Of a stretch of 64,000 nucleotides of DNA, positions 20,550 through 28,611 are shown piece by piece (within the stretch, counting starts at the first letter, position 1; each line of letters begins with the position of its first letter). The translations under genes and the position numbers were made by a program. The DNA lies in NCBI RefSeq assembly GCF_034627025.1, contig NZ_CP141048.1, forward strand, positions 496,001-560,000, written 5' to 3'. Below the pieces are notes generated by a model that did not search any database, was not told the origin of the DNA, and saw nothing but the letters and a program-made list of their open reading frames with translations. This DNA is from Microvirga lotononidis. GTDB lineage: Bacteria > Pseudomonadota > Alphaproteobacteria > Rhizobiales > Beijerinckiaceae.

Positions 20550-21404
20550 CTACTTCACGGCGCCGGCGGTCATGCCCTGGATGAACTGGCGCGACAGGGC
20601 GATGTAGAGAAGCGTGATCGGGGCGGCCGCGATGGTCAGGCCGGCGAACAGCATGCCCCAATCGGTCGTGTACTCGCCCATGAAGGTGGTCAGGCCCTGC
20701 GGCAGGGTCTTGCGGGCATCGGTCTGGATGAAGACCAGCGGAAAGAAGAAGTCGTTCCAGATCGGCACCGCGTTCTGAATGGCGGCAATCGCCATGGGGG
20801 GACGCGCCAGCGGCAGCATGACCGACCACATGATGCGGGGCTCGGATGCGCCGTCGATCCGAGCCGCATCCTCGAGCTCCGCCGGCAGGGTACGCAGGAA
20901 GCCCGCCATGATGAACACGGTCGAAGGCAGGCCGATGGCCGTATAGGTGACGATCAGGCTCCAGCGGCTGTCGAGGAGGCCGAGATCGCGCAGCAGGATG
21001 AAGAGCGGGATCACCGCGAGCTTCAGGGGCAGCATCAGCCCTGCCAGGAAGAACAGCAGGATGAAGGTGTTCGTACGCGACTCGTAGCGCGCCACCGCGT
21101 AGCCCGCCATGGTGCCCAGCACCAGGATCAGGATGATCGAGGTGCCCGTGACCAGGACCGAGTTGACGAAGTAGGTCGGCATTGCGGTCTCGCCGAGCAC
21201 CTTGGCGAAGTTGCCCACCTGCGTGAAATCGGGCAGCGCGAAGGGATGCTCGAAGATCTCGCCCGTCGTCTTGAAGGCGGACAGCACCATCACCACGACC
21301 GGATAGAGCATGATGAAGGAATTCGCGATCAGGATGACCTGGGCGAGCAGGACGAAGGGAATGGCTTGGCGCGTGGCCGGCGTATCGGACGTGATGGCGG
21401 TCAA
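20550..21404 (-). CDS. Sugar ABC transporter permease (MalG type)
   Basis: 284 aa. The most likely start is TTG at 21404, overlapping the stop of the upstream permease (TTGA), consistent with tight coupling and the family length. Six hydrophobic segments; EAA loop EDAARIDGASEPRIMWSVMLPLARPPM; the C-terminal FIQGMTAGAVK is the normal MalG-type ending. Pairs with the permease at 21401-22333. No ATPase gene lies in this operon, so a shared MsmK/UgpC-like ATPase elsewhere must energise it. Confidence 0.88.
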   Translation of the reverse strand: MTAITSDTPATRQAIPFVLLAQVILIANSFIMLYPVVVMVLSAFKTTGEIFEHPFALPDFTQVGNFAKVLGETAMPTYFVNSVLVTGTSIILILVLGTMAGYAVARYESRTNTFILLFFLAGLMLPLKLAVIPLFILLRDLGLLDSRWSLIVTYTAIGLPSTVFIMAGFLRTLPAELEDAARIDGASEPRIMWSVMLPLARPPMAIAAIQNAVPIWNDFFFPLVFIQTDARKTLPQGLTTFMGEYTTDWGMLFAGLTIAAAPITLLYIALSRQFIQGMTAGAVK

Positions 21405-22333
21405 AACTGGATCTCCCGACGGCGCAGCCACAGGGTCAGCATGGACGCGAAGACGACGATGAAGAGGAAGAGGAGCGTGGCCAGTGCCGAGCCCATGCCG
21501 AAATTCTGAATGCTGGCGCTCTGGTTGCCGAAAGCCGTGCGGTAGAAGACCAGCCCGAGCACGTCCGTGGTGCCGAAGGGCGAGCCGTCGAGACCGACCA
21601 TCACGTATGGAATCTCGAACCAGTTGAACGCGCCGATGAAGAGCAGCGTGAAGAGAATCGTGGTGCTCGGCGCCACCAGCGGCCACACGATGTTCTTCAG
21701 AAGCTGCCACTCGCTGGTTCCGTCGAGCCGGGCCGCCTCGATGACTTCCGGCGGGATTCGCTGCATGCCGGCCAGATAGACGAGCGCTGGGAAACCGACG
21801 AAGTGCCAGGCATTGGCGAGGATGAGGGCTCCCAGGGCCGTCGAGGAATCGCCGAGCCATGGCTTGGCCAACGAATCGAGCCCCAGGGAATAAAGCGCCT
21901 GATTGATGATGCCGAAATTCGGATTGAGGAAGAGCTTCCAGAGAAAGCCGACGATGATCGTCGACAGCACCACCGGCACGAAGATCGCGATGCGGTGAAA
22001 TCGGAAGCCGAAGGGCTCCTTGTAGAGAAGCCAGGCGAGGAAGAACCCGCCGCCGTTCTGGATGATCATCAGCGCGATCAGCGCATAGACGTTATGCAGG
22101 AAGGCGTTCCACACCACGGGCGCCATGGTGGCGCCGAACAGCACTTCCTTGAAGTTCTTCAGGCCGACGAATGGGCCCCGCGCCAATCCCTGCCAATCGT
22201 AGAAGGCATAGGCGAAGGCAGACAGGATCGGATAGACCACGAACAGCGACATGAAGGCGATCGGCGGGACGACGAGAAACGCCACCCATAACCGGTGCTT
22301 CAACGTGCGGGGCTGTTGGCGCGAGGCGTGCAT
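21401..22333 (-). CDS. Sugar ABC transporter permease (MalF/UgpA type)
   Basis: About 310 aa from ATG 22333 (AAGG 7 nt upstream); an in-frame ATG at 22354 lies on the edge of a repeat element and has a poorer spacing. Six membrane segments beginning WVAFLVVPPIAFMSLFVVYPILSAFAYAFYDW; EAA loop EAARLDGTSEWQLLKNIVWPLVAPST; C-terminus in a short basic tail. The GAFNWFEIPYVMVGLDGSP block is typical of carbohydrate permeases. Partner of the downstream MalG-type protein. Confidence 0.9.
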   Translation of the reverse strand: MHASRQQPRTLKHRLWVAFLVVPPIAFMSLFVVYPILSAFAYAFYDWQGLARGPFVGLKNFKEVLFGATMAPVVWNAFLHNVYALIALMIIQNGGGFFLAWLLYKEPFGFRFHRIAIFVPVVLSTIIVGFLWKLFLNPNFGIINQALYSLGLDSLAKPWLGDSSTALGALILANAWHFVGFPALVYLAGMQRIPPEVIEAARLDGTSEWQLLKNIVWPLVAPSTTILFTLLFIGAFNWFEIPYVMVGLDGSPFGTTDVLGLVFYRTAFGNQSASIQNFGMGSALATLLFLFIVVFASMLTLWLRRREIQF

Positions 22334-22360
22334 GACTTGACCTTGGGAAGGCATCCCCCG

Positions 22361-22447
22361 TTATGGCCGGGCTTGTCCCGGCCACCCACGTCTTGGGAAT
22401 CGCTACGTGTCAAAGACGTGGATCCCCGGGCCAAGCCCGGGGATGAC
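22361..22447. repeat. Composite REP-like element between sugar-binding gene and permease gene
   Basis: Three consecutive hairpins: ATGGCCGGG-CTTGT-CCCGGCCA (22363-22384), CCACGTCTT...AAGACGTGG (22386-22421) and ATCCCCGGG-CCAAG-CCCGGGGAT (22422-22444). It occupies nearly all of the gap between the solute-binding gene stop and the permease start in the same operon, the position where REP elements stabilise malE mRNA in enteric bacteria. Confidence 0.75.
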
Positions 22448-22460
22448 GAGAGGATTGTGC

Positions 22461-23708
22461 TTACTTCTGGAAGGGCTTGTAGTAGGTCGCGATGCCCTTG
22501 TTGATCTCGGCCGCAGCCTGCTCCGGCGTCTGCTGGCCGGCGAGCATCTTCTGCACGTTCGATTGCAGCAGCACCGAGCCGCTCGGCTCCTGGTAGCGGA
22601 AACGCACGAGCATCAGGTAGGACATGGAATTTTCGGCGAGCTTCGCCACGTCCTGAGTGATCGGATCCTCGATCTTGATGCCCTTGATCGGCGACAGGTT
22701 CTTGAGCGTGTTGGTGAAGGCCGTGCCGTATTCCGGCGTAGCGAGGAAGCGCACGAACTTGAGCGCCGCGTCCTTCTTCTCGGACTTTGCGTTCACCGCG
22801 TAACCGCCGTCGTAATAGGTGGCGATCAGCGCCTGGTCGCCCGCCTTCATGATGGGGGCCGGGAAGACGCCGAGATCGAGCGTGGGGTTCTGGTTCTTGA
22901 AGTTCGCCACCTCGTAGGAACCGCCCGCGAACATGGCCGCGCGGCCCGCCACGAAGAGCTGCTGCGAGGACGGATAATCCACGCCGGTGAAGTTCGGCGC
23001 GAAGTACTGGCTGATGTCCTTCAGCTTGGCGAGCGCGCTGACGAAGCGCGGATCGGTGAAGTTCGCCTCGCCGGACACGATGTCGGCCTCGAAGTCCTTG
23101 CCGAGCATGGACGAGAGCAGGCCGCCGACGATGGTCTCGTTCTGCCAGGCCGTTGCCGTGCCGTTGGAGAACGGATTGATGTTCTTGGCCTTCAGGGCCT
23201 GGGCCAAGGCCATCATCTCGTCCCAGGTCTTCGGCGGATTCAGGCCGTTATCCTTGAAGATCTTCTTGTTGTAGACGACGAGCTGCGCCTGCATGGCGAA
23301 GGGAACCGCATAGACCTTGCCGTCCGAGCGCAGGGTCTCGGCCGCGAGCGCCGCTTCCGGGAAGTTCGCCAGTTCCGGCACGTTCTGCTTGTCGAGGGCG
23401 AGCAGGTAGCCGGGAGTCGCGATCGTCTCCAGATTGCCGTAGGCGCGCACCTGGATCACGTCCGGACCGCGACCGGCGGCGAGCGCCGTGGAGAGGATGG
23501 TCTGGTAGTTCTCCGGCGCGTAGGTCTCGAACTTCACCGTGATGCCCGGCTCGGCGGCCTGGAATTTCTTGATGATGTCCTGGTAGAAAGCCTTGTCTTC
23601 CTGGCGCCAGCTCCAGAAGGTCAGCTCGGTCTGGGCCATGGCGGCCGTGCCTGAGAGCAGGAAGCCTGCTGCGGCAGCGCCCATCAGAATGCGTCGGGTC
23701 AGTTTCAT
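22461..23708 (-). CDS. Sugar ABC transporter substrate-binding protein
   Basis: 415 aa, SBP family 1 (MalE/UgpB-like). ATG at 23708; residues 1-26 are a signal peptide (KLTRRILMGAAAAGFLLSG...AMA). Mature protein begins QTELTFWSW, a classic family opening, with FETYAPENYQTILSTALAAGRGPDVIQVRAYG and NPPKTWDEMMALAQALKAKNINPF as family blocks. Substrate unknown; the linked nanE suggests an aminosugar. It is 78 bp downstream of the PP2C-like gene and may be cotranscribed with it. Confidence 0.9.
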   Translation of the reverse strand: MKLTRRILMGAAAAGFLLSGTAAMAQTELTFWSWRQEDKAFYQDIIKKFQAAEPGITVKFETYAPENYQTILSTALAAGRGPDVIQVRAYGNLETIATPGYLLALDKQNVPELANFPEAALAAETLRSDGKVYAVPFAMQAQLVVYNKKIFKDNGLNPPKTWDEMMALAQALKAKNINPFSNGTATAWQNETIVGGLLSSMLGKDFEADIVSGEANFTDPRFVSALAKLKDISQYFAPNFTGVDYPSSQQLFVAGRAAMFAGGSYEVANFKNQNPTLDLGVFPAPIMKAGDQALIATYYDGGYAVNAKSEKKDAALKFVRFLATPEYGTAFTNTLKNLSPIKGIKIEDPITQDVAKLAENSMSYLMLVRFRYQEPSGSVLLQSNVQKMLAGQQTPEQAAAEINKGIATYYKPFQK

Positions 23709-23786
23709 TGTGGGTTCCCTCATCGTTGAAGTCCTTGTCCTCCCACCATCCGGCCCGATCCTCGATCGCACCGGACGGAATTTTCT

Positions 23787-24662
23787 TCAGCCGTGTGGCT
23801 CGGCTGAGATCACGAGAAAGGTCGCGTCGTCGTGGGTTTTAACACGAGGATAGGCACCCGCCATGAGGTCGCCCCGCTCCCTTTCCCGCAATTCCTGCAT
23901 CAGGTCGGCTCCCATGCCCGCCGCGAGCCGGCCATGAAGAGCGCTGTCCGAATAGGCCCCGAACACATCGACGAGCCGCATGAATCCATCTGTCGCCAAC
24001 ACGATCGGGGCGCCCGCCTCCACCTGCGCGTCGAAACGCAGCTCCTGCCCGGCCCACGGGCGGCGCGGATTCACGACCCAATAGCCGTCCGGCCGGTTGA
24101 GACTGGCTCGGTTCTCGAGGATCTGGCGCCTGACCGTCTCGGGGATGGACCCCGGCTCGTGCTCCCGGGCCCCGAGCGCCGCCAGCGTCTTCCTCTCGAA
24201 GGGTTTTGCCCGTTCGTCGCTCCACCGGACGATGCCGTGCTCGGTGGGCAGGAGGGCGATCACGTCGCCGAGGAAGCGCCCCTGGATGCGGACGCGCCCT
24301 CCCTCCCCCGGCATCGTTTCGATGAGGCCGAGGCAGGCGGAGGGTGCCTGATGATCGTCGATGTTCCGGATATGGGCCGTTGCCTCCCGGAAATCCGAAT
24401 CGATGGCAGCCTCGAGTCTTTGCAGCACCGCGTCGGCGCTCTCGTCCCGGGCGAGGCCCATCAAGCGGCCTCCGACGGTGCCGGCGAGCCAGGCGGCATC
24501 GCTTCCCCCTGAGGTGAGCTGCTCATCGGACAGGCCGGTCGCCCCGTCGATGACCCAGGCAAAAGGTCCATGCAGGCCGATCCCGTCCTCGTTGATACGG
24601 GAGCCTGGCAGGGAAAGCCGGTCCAGAGACCGGAAATGATAAATGGGACCAGTCGGGTTCAC
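23787..24662 (-). CDS. PP2C-family serine/threonine phosphatase-like protein
   Basis: 291 aa, cytosolic, single domain. PP2C motifs: RINEDGIGL (N-E-D acidic pair, residues ~22-30), WVIDGATGLSDE (metal-binding D-G), PIVLATDGFMRLVDVFG and the C-terminal KTHDDATFLVI (second and third metal aspartates). These are the positions that bind the two Mn/Mg ions, so activity is likely. It begins with GTG at 24662 within a set of ACTGGTC repeats. Neighbours are a sugar transporter operon downstream, suggesting either a regulatory role there or simple adjacency; target unknown. Confidence 0.78.
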   Translation of the reverse strand: MNPTGPIYHFRSLDRLSLPGSRINEDGIGLHGPFAWVIDGATGLSDEQLTSGGSDAAWLAGTVGGRLMGLARDESADAVLQRLEAAIDSDFREATAHIRNIDDHQAPSACLGLIETMPGEGGRVRIQGRFLGDVIALLPTEHGIVRWSDERAKPFERKTLAALGAREHEPGSIPETVRRQILENRASLNRPDGYWVVNPRRPWAGQELRFDAQVEAGAPIVLATDGFMRLVDVFGAYSDSALHGRLAAGMGADLMQELRERERGDLMAGAYPRVKTHDDATFLVISAEPHG

Positions 24663-24707
24663 GGCTTAACTGGTCTCATATTGGTCGCTTCGTGTCTATA
24701 CTGGTCT
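24647..24707. promoter_or_regulatory. Array of (A/T)CTGGTC-type operator repeats
   Basis: GACCAGT (24647-24653), ACTGGTC (24669-24675), ATTGGTC (24680-24686) and ACTGGTC (24700-24706). The three direct copies start 11, 20 and 31 bp apart, that is about one, two and three helical turns, so they face the same side of DNA. TGGT half-sites are characteristic of GntR/FadR-type repressors. The array covers the start of the PP2C-like gene and likely its promoter. Confidence 0.45.
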
Positions 24708-24820
24708 TAAGTGCTTTTCACATGCTTCGAGAGGCAAAAAAGCCTTCGGAAGGTTAGGTTTGATCGAATTCCGCACCTGGGCGTTAGTGCTTTGATCAAC
24801 CTGTTGTCGAAGGAAGAGCC

Positions 24821-25138
24821 ATGGTCACATTGGAAATCGACGGCCAGGCCGTTGCCGTGACGAACGCGGACGAGGGGCAAGCCCGCGAACTCTTTTTCAG
24901 TGAGAGCTTTAAAGATGACTTAAAGTCGTTTAAGAGCGAGGGCCGATCCCTCTGGGACGGCTCAGCTGCCTTGACGACACGGCCCGCATCGGAACACGAG
25001 ATCGATGCCTTCTATGAGGCCCTGGACGAAGAGGACGAGGTCGAAGAAGACGACGAAGACTATGACGGCGACCTCGATATCGATGTCGTGTTCCTGGTGT
25101 CCATCGACGAAATTGACGACGCCGCCGCCTCCGGCTGA
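24821..25138 (+). CDS. Acidic 105-aa hypothetical protein
   Basis: ATG at 24821 preceded by GAAGGAAGAGCC. Soluble, no signal or membrane segment. The N-terminal ~60 residues look globular (VTLEIDGQAVAVTNADEGQARELFFSESFKDDLKSF begins it), followed by a D/E-rich stretch (EEDEVEEDDEDYDGDLDIDV, residues ~71-90) and a hydrophobic VVFLVSIDEID end. Not recognised. It is 55 bp upstream of the DEAD-box helicase gene in the same orientation; an acidic partner for a very basic RNA helicase is conceivable but only a guess. Confidence 0.75.
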   Translation: MVTLEIDGQAVAVTNADEGQARELFFSESFKDDLKSFKSEGRSLWDGSAALTTRPASEHEIDAFYEALDEEDEVEEDDEDYDGDLDIDVVFLVSIDEIDDAAASG

Positions 25139-25193
25139 TCATCCTTACCGGAGCCCCTAGCAGCCTCCCCCAACACGGTTCAGCCCTATTCAC

Positions 25194-27029
25194 ATGCCTT
25201 TTCCAACGACCAATCCCAGCCTCGAACGTGCCCTTGCCGACCGAGGCTACAACGATCCGACGCCCGTCCAGGCCGCGGTGCTGGAGCCGGACGCCCGCGA
25301 CCGCGACCTTCTCGTCTCCGCTCAGACCGGCTCGGGCAAAACCGTCGCCTACGGCCTCGCCATGGCGTCCACCCTCCTGGGCGATGCCGAACGCTTCGAC
25401 GCCCCGCGCGAGCCCCTGGCCCTGATCATCGCCCCGACCCGCGAGTTGGCCCTCCAGGTCAACCGGGAACTCATCTGGCTCTATGGCCCGGCCGGAGCGC
25501 GGGTCGCCTCCTGCGTCGGCGGCATGGACGTGCGCCGGGAGCAGCGGGCCCTGGCAGACGGCTGCCATATCGTCGTCGGGACGCCGGGCCGCCTGCGGGA
25601 CCATCTGGAGCGCGGGCGCCTCGACACCTCGAAGATGCGCGTCGTGGTGCTCGACGAGGCCGACGAGATGCTCGATCTCGGCTTCCGCGAGGATCTGGAA
25701 TTCATCCTCGACGCGACGCCCGAGGATCGGCGCACGCTCCTGTTCTCCGCAACCCTGCCGAAAAACATCATCACCCTGGCGCGGCGTTATCAGCGCGACG
25801 CGCATCGCATCGACACCCTGGTCGAGAACGAGCCCCATGGCGATATCGAGTATCGCGCGCTCAGGATCGCTCCCAACGAGGTCGAGCATGCGGTCGTCAA
25901 CGTCCTGCGCTTCTACGAGAGCCGGGGCGCCATGGTGTTCTGCCACACCCGCGAGGCGGTGCGGCATCTGCATGCCAGCCTGATCGAGCGCGGTTTCGCG
26001 GCGGTCGCCATCTCGGGCGAGCTGACCCAGAACGAGCGCAGCAACGCCCTGCAGTCGCTGCGCGACGGGCGCGCCCGCGTCTGCGTGGCGACCGACGTGG
26101 CGGCCCGCGGCATCGACCTGCCCGATCTGGGCCTGGTGATCCATTTCGACCTGCCGAACGATCACGAGACGCTCCTGCACCGCAGCGGCCGCACGGGCCG
26201 CGCGGGCCGCAAGGGCGTCTGCGTGATGCTCGTGCCCTATACGCGCCGCCGCAAGGCCGAGAGGCTGATCGACATGGCCGGCGTCGACGTGACCTGGGCC
26301 GGGCCTCCCTCCGCCGACGAAATCCGCCAGCGCGACCGCGAACGGATGATGCAGGATCCGATCTTCTCGGAAGAGGTGACGGACGATGATCTCGCCATGG
26401 CGCGGGCTCTCCTGGCGGAGCGCTCGGCCGAGGATATCGCCAATGCCCTGGCGCGCTTCTTCCGCGCGCGCCTGCCCGCGCCGGAAGAGATCGTCGATGC
26501 GGGCGCGGACCGCGAGCCGCGCCAGCGCAAGGACAAGCGCGAGCGCCAGGACGAGCGCCAGCGTGGCTTCAAGGAGAGAGGCCGCGGAGCGTCCGACGAG
26601 GGCTTCGAACGCTCGTCCGAGGACATGGTGTGGTTCCGCATGAGCGTCGGACGCCGCAACAACGCCGATCCCCGCTGGCTGCTGCCGATCATCTGCCGCC
26701 TGGGACACGTGACGAAGAAGGAAATCGGTTCGATCAAGATCTTCGATCGCGAGACAAAGTTCGAGATCGCGAAGTCCCATGCGCCGAAATTCGCCTCGGC
26801 CGTCCGCAAGTCCAATGACGAGGACATCCGGATCGAGCCCGCCGACGCCGGACCGGGCAAGGCCCCCGACAGGCGGCCCCGCGAAGGCAAGCCGTGGGAC
26901 AAGCCGAAGGGCAAGGGCTCCCAGGAGCGAAGCGGACCTCCTCCCTTCCGGGCCGCGAAGGACGGCAAAGGTCCGAAAGATCACAAGCGCCCGAAGGACA
27001 GGAAGCGGTCTTTCGACAAGCGCCCCTGA
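25194..27029 (+). CDS. DEAD-box ATP-dependent RNA helicase with DbpA-type RNA-binding domain
   Basis: 611 aa. Helicase core with Q motif (Y-N-D-PTPVQAAVL), motif I AQTGSGKT, Ia PTRELALQV, GG, Ib TPGRL, II DEAD (residues ~152-155), III SAT, then in domain 2 the V motif CVATDVAARGIDLP and VI HRSGRTGRAGRKG. Residues ~400-475 contain a charged linker (ERQDERQRGFKER), ~476-540 a DbpA/CsdA C-terminal RNA-binding domain (VWFRMSVGRRNNADPRWLLPIICRLGHVTKKEIGSIKI), and a Lys/Arg-rich tail to the end. Family members assist ribosome assembly or cold-shock RNA remodelling. Ends at a strong terminator. Confidence 0.93.
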   Translation: MPFPTTNPSLERALADRGYNDPTPVQAAVLEPDARDRDLLVSAQTGSGKTVAYGLAMASTLLGDAERFDAPREPLALIIAPTRELALQVNRELIWLYGPAGARVASCVGGMDVRREQRALADGCHIVVGTPGRLRDHLERGRLDTSKMRVVVLDEADEMLDLGFREDLEFILDATPEDRRTLLFSATLPKNIITLARRYQRDAHRIDTLVENEPHGDIEYRALRIAPNEVEHAVVNVLRFYESRGAMVFCHTREAVRHLHASLIERGFAAVAISGELTQNERSNALQSLRDGRARVCVATDVAARGIDLPDLGLVIHFDLPNDHETLLHRSGRTGRAGRKGVCVMLVPYTRRRKAERLIDMAGVDVTWAGPPSADEIRQRDRERMMQDPIFSEEVTDDDLAMARALLAERSAEDIANALARFFRARLPAPEEIVDAGADREPRQRKDKRERQDERQRGFKERGRGASDEGFERSSEDMVWFRMSVGRRNNADPRWLLPIICRLGHVTKKEIGSIKIFDRETKFEIAKSHAPKFASAVRKSNDEDIRIEPADAGPGKAPDRRPREGKPWDKPKGKGSQERSGPPPFRAAKDGKGPKDHKRPKDRKRSFDKRP

Positions 27030-27039
27030 TGAAGGAAAC

Positions 27040-27075
27040 AGGCCGGGACATCAGTATGTCCCGGCCTGATCTTTT
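27040..27075 (+). terminator. Intrinsic terminator of the helicase gene
   Basis: Perfect 12-bp arms AGGCCGGGACAT (27040-27051) and ATGTCCCGGCCT (27056-27067), CAGT loop, followed by GATCTTTTAT. Eleven bases past the helicase stop. Confidence 0.85.
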
Positions 27076-27163
27076 ATGGCGGCAGCCATAACCTTCTGCT
27101 TCGGTTGTTTCACGAAACGGCCCAGCTCTCGTGAGGACGGAACGGGAAACCCGTTGTCATGAC

Positions 27164-27192
27164 GCAATGCAACAAGCATATTGTGCATTGCA
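27164..27192. promoter_or_regulatory. TGC/GCA palindrome upstream of the PHB-depolymerase-family esterase
   Basis: Inverted repeat GCAATGCA (27164-27171) and TGCATTGC (27184-27191) with 12-bp spacer; TGCATTGCA (27184-27192) fits a TGC-N3-GCA pattern like that reported for the PHB-responsive repressor PhaR in rhizobia (from memory). It lies about 65 bp upstream of the esterase start. A closely similar 23-bp block occurs at 53954. The rest of 27076-27255 shows no gene. Confidence 0.45.
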
Positions 27193-27255
27193 ACATAGAC
27201 CCCATATGAGGCGTTGACTTTGAGATAACACCTTACCCGAAAGGGCCCAGTCATT

Positions 27256-28464
27256 ATGCAACGCTTAGGGCAAATGATTCGCCAATTGGCACAATACCGC
27301 CGTCAGTGGGAAACCGTGATGAATGCGTCGAACGCGGCATCCCCTATCATGGGAAGCCCGTCGGTGCCGACACGGCTGAATGAAGTCACGGAATTCGGCT
27401 CCAATCCGGGCAATCTGAGAATGTTGGCTTACGTTCCGGAAAGTCTGCCGCCTTCTCCCGCACTCGTTGTTGTCCTGCATGGTTGCACGCAGACGGCGGC
27501 AGGCTACGATCATGGCTCGGGCTGGTCGGCGCTTGCGGATCGCTACGGATTCGTTCTGCTCTACCCCGAGCAGCAGGAGAGCAACAATCCGAAGCGCTGC
27601 TTCAACTGGTTTCAGCTCGGCGACATCGAACGGGATCGTGGCGAGGCTCATTCGATCCGGCAAATGGTCGAGCATGCGGTCGAGCAATACGCCGTCGATC
27701 GCAGCCGGATCTTCGTGACCGGGCTCTCAGCCGGCGGCGCGATGACCTCGACGATGCTTGCGGCCTATCCGGAGGTCTTCGCCGGCGGCGCCATCATCGC
27801 GGGCCTGCCCTATCGCTCCGCCACCAGCATTCCGGAAGCCTTCGAGTGCATGTTCCAGGGCCAGACGCGATCGGCCGAGGAATGGGGCGCCCTCGTGCGC
27901 ACGGCGTCACCCCACACGGGGCCATGGCCGAAGATCTCCGTATGGCACGGCAGCGCCGATGCGACGGTCAAGCCGATGAATGCGGGCGAAATCATCAAGC
28001 AATGGACGAACGTCCATGGCCTGCGCACCGAAGCGAACCGCAGCGACGTCGTCGACGGCTATCCGAGACGCGCCTGGACCAATGACGCAGGCGAAGAGAT
28101 CATCGAGGAATATGTCATTACCGGAATGGCGCACGGCACGCCCCTCGCTGTCGGCAATGACGAGCACAATTATGGCACGGCGGGCCCCTTCCTGCTCGAT
28201 GTCGGCATTTCGTCGAGCTACCGGATCGTGAAGTTTTGGGGATTGACGGAGTCTTTGGAAGAGACAGCATCACGTCGGGTTTCGAATGACGCTGTCGCCC
28301 GCGATACGGCAGCGACCGTTCATGCGCTCCCCTCCGTGACGGAAGTACCGGATATGGCGGATGCAGCACGCGACGCACCATGGCGTGAGCGGCCGGCGCC
28401 GTCTCCTTTGGATATCGGTTCCGTGATCACGAAGGCTCTCAGGTCTGCCGGCCTTATGAAGTAA
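27256..28464 (+). CDS. PHB depolymerase (PhbF/LpqC-type) family esterase
   Basis: 402 aa alpha/beta hydrolase. Oxyanion loop VVVLHGCTQTAAGYDHGSGW, YPEQQESNNPKRCFNWF with the conserved Cys, nucleophile motif GLSAGGAMTS (Ser at about residue 160), and catalytic histidine in GMAHGTPLAVG; Asp probably in WHGSADATVKP. Members cleave polyhydroxybutyrate oligomers or act as feruloyl/acetyl esterases. No signal peptide, so intracellular action on storage polymer is possible. The C-terminal ~90 residues after the hydrolase fold are low-complexity and A/P-rich. The upstream palindrome hints at PHB-linked control. Confidence 0.88.
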   Translation: MQRLGQMIRQLAQYRRQWETVMNASNAASPIMGSPSVPTRLNEVTEFGSNPGNLRMLAYVPESLPPSPALVVVLHGCTQTAAGYDHGSGWSALADRYGFVLLYPEQQESNNPKRCFNWFQLGDIERDRGEAHSIRQMVEHAVEQYAVDRSRIFVTGLSAGGAMTSTMLAAYPEVFAGGAIIAGLPYRSATSIPEAFECMFQGQTRSAEEWGALVRTASPHTGPWPKISVWHGSADATVKPMNAGEIIKQWTNVHGLRTEANRSDVVDGYPRRAWTNDAGEEIIEEYVITGMAHGTPLAVGNDEHNYGTAGPFLLDVGISSSYRIVKFWGLTESLEETASRRVSNDAVARDTAATVHALPSVTEVPDMADAARDAPWRERPAPSPLDIGSVITKALRSAGLMK

Positions 28465-28481
28465 CCGTGGATGAGCCTAGA

Positions 28482-28600
28482 GCCTCGGACCCAAAAGTGG
28501 ACACCACTTTTGGGATTCATCCGATGCTCTTTCTCTTGCGTGGCGCATCGGATGAGCCGGAAAACCGGGTCCACTTTTCCGTCCGATGCGCTAGGAGAGT
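28482..28600. repeat. Interspersed palindromic repeat (CGGACCCAAAAGTGG family), copy 1
   Basis: CCCAAAAGTGG-ACA-CCACTTTTGGG (28490-28514) followed by CATCCGATGC (28518-28527) pairing with GCATCGGATG (28545-28554), then an AAAACCGGGTCCACTTTT block and a final CGATGCGCT. Lies between the convergent esterase and DUF1194 genes. A related copy is at 35770 and a reduced one at 30182. Confidence 0.75.
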
Positions 28601-28611
28601 TGAAGCGCCGC

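Noticed and set aside
24792..24799. TTGATCAA resembling a FixK/FNR site upstream of the acidic protein gene
   Set aside because: Half-sites abut with no 4-bp spacer, so it does not fit the TTGAT-N4-ATCAA arrangement, and it is only 21 bp before the start codon.
27141..27156. GGAAC...CGTT resembling an EcfG general-stress promoter
   Set aside because: Spacing between the two elements is about 8 bp rather than the required 16-17.
27214..27242. TTGACT as -35 of a sigma-70 promoter for the PHB-depolymerase-family gene
   Set aside because: No acceptable -10 hexamer at 16-18 bp spacing.
27051..27254. 67-codon frame on the - strand upstream of the PHB-depolymerase-family gene
   Set aside because: Overlaps a strong terminator and a palindromic operator candidate; no homology recognised.
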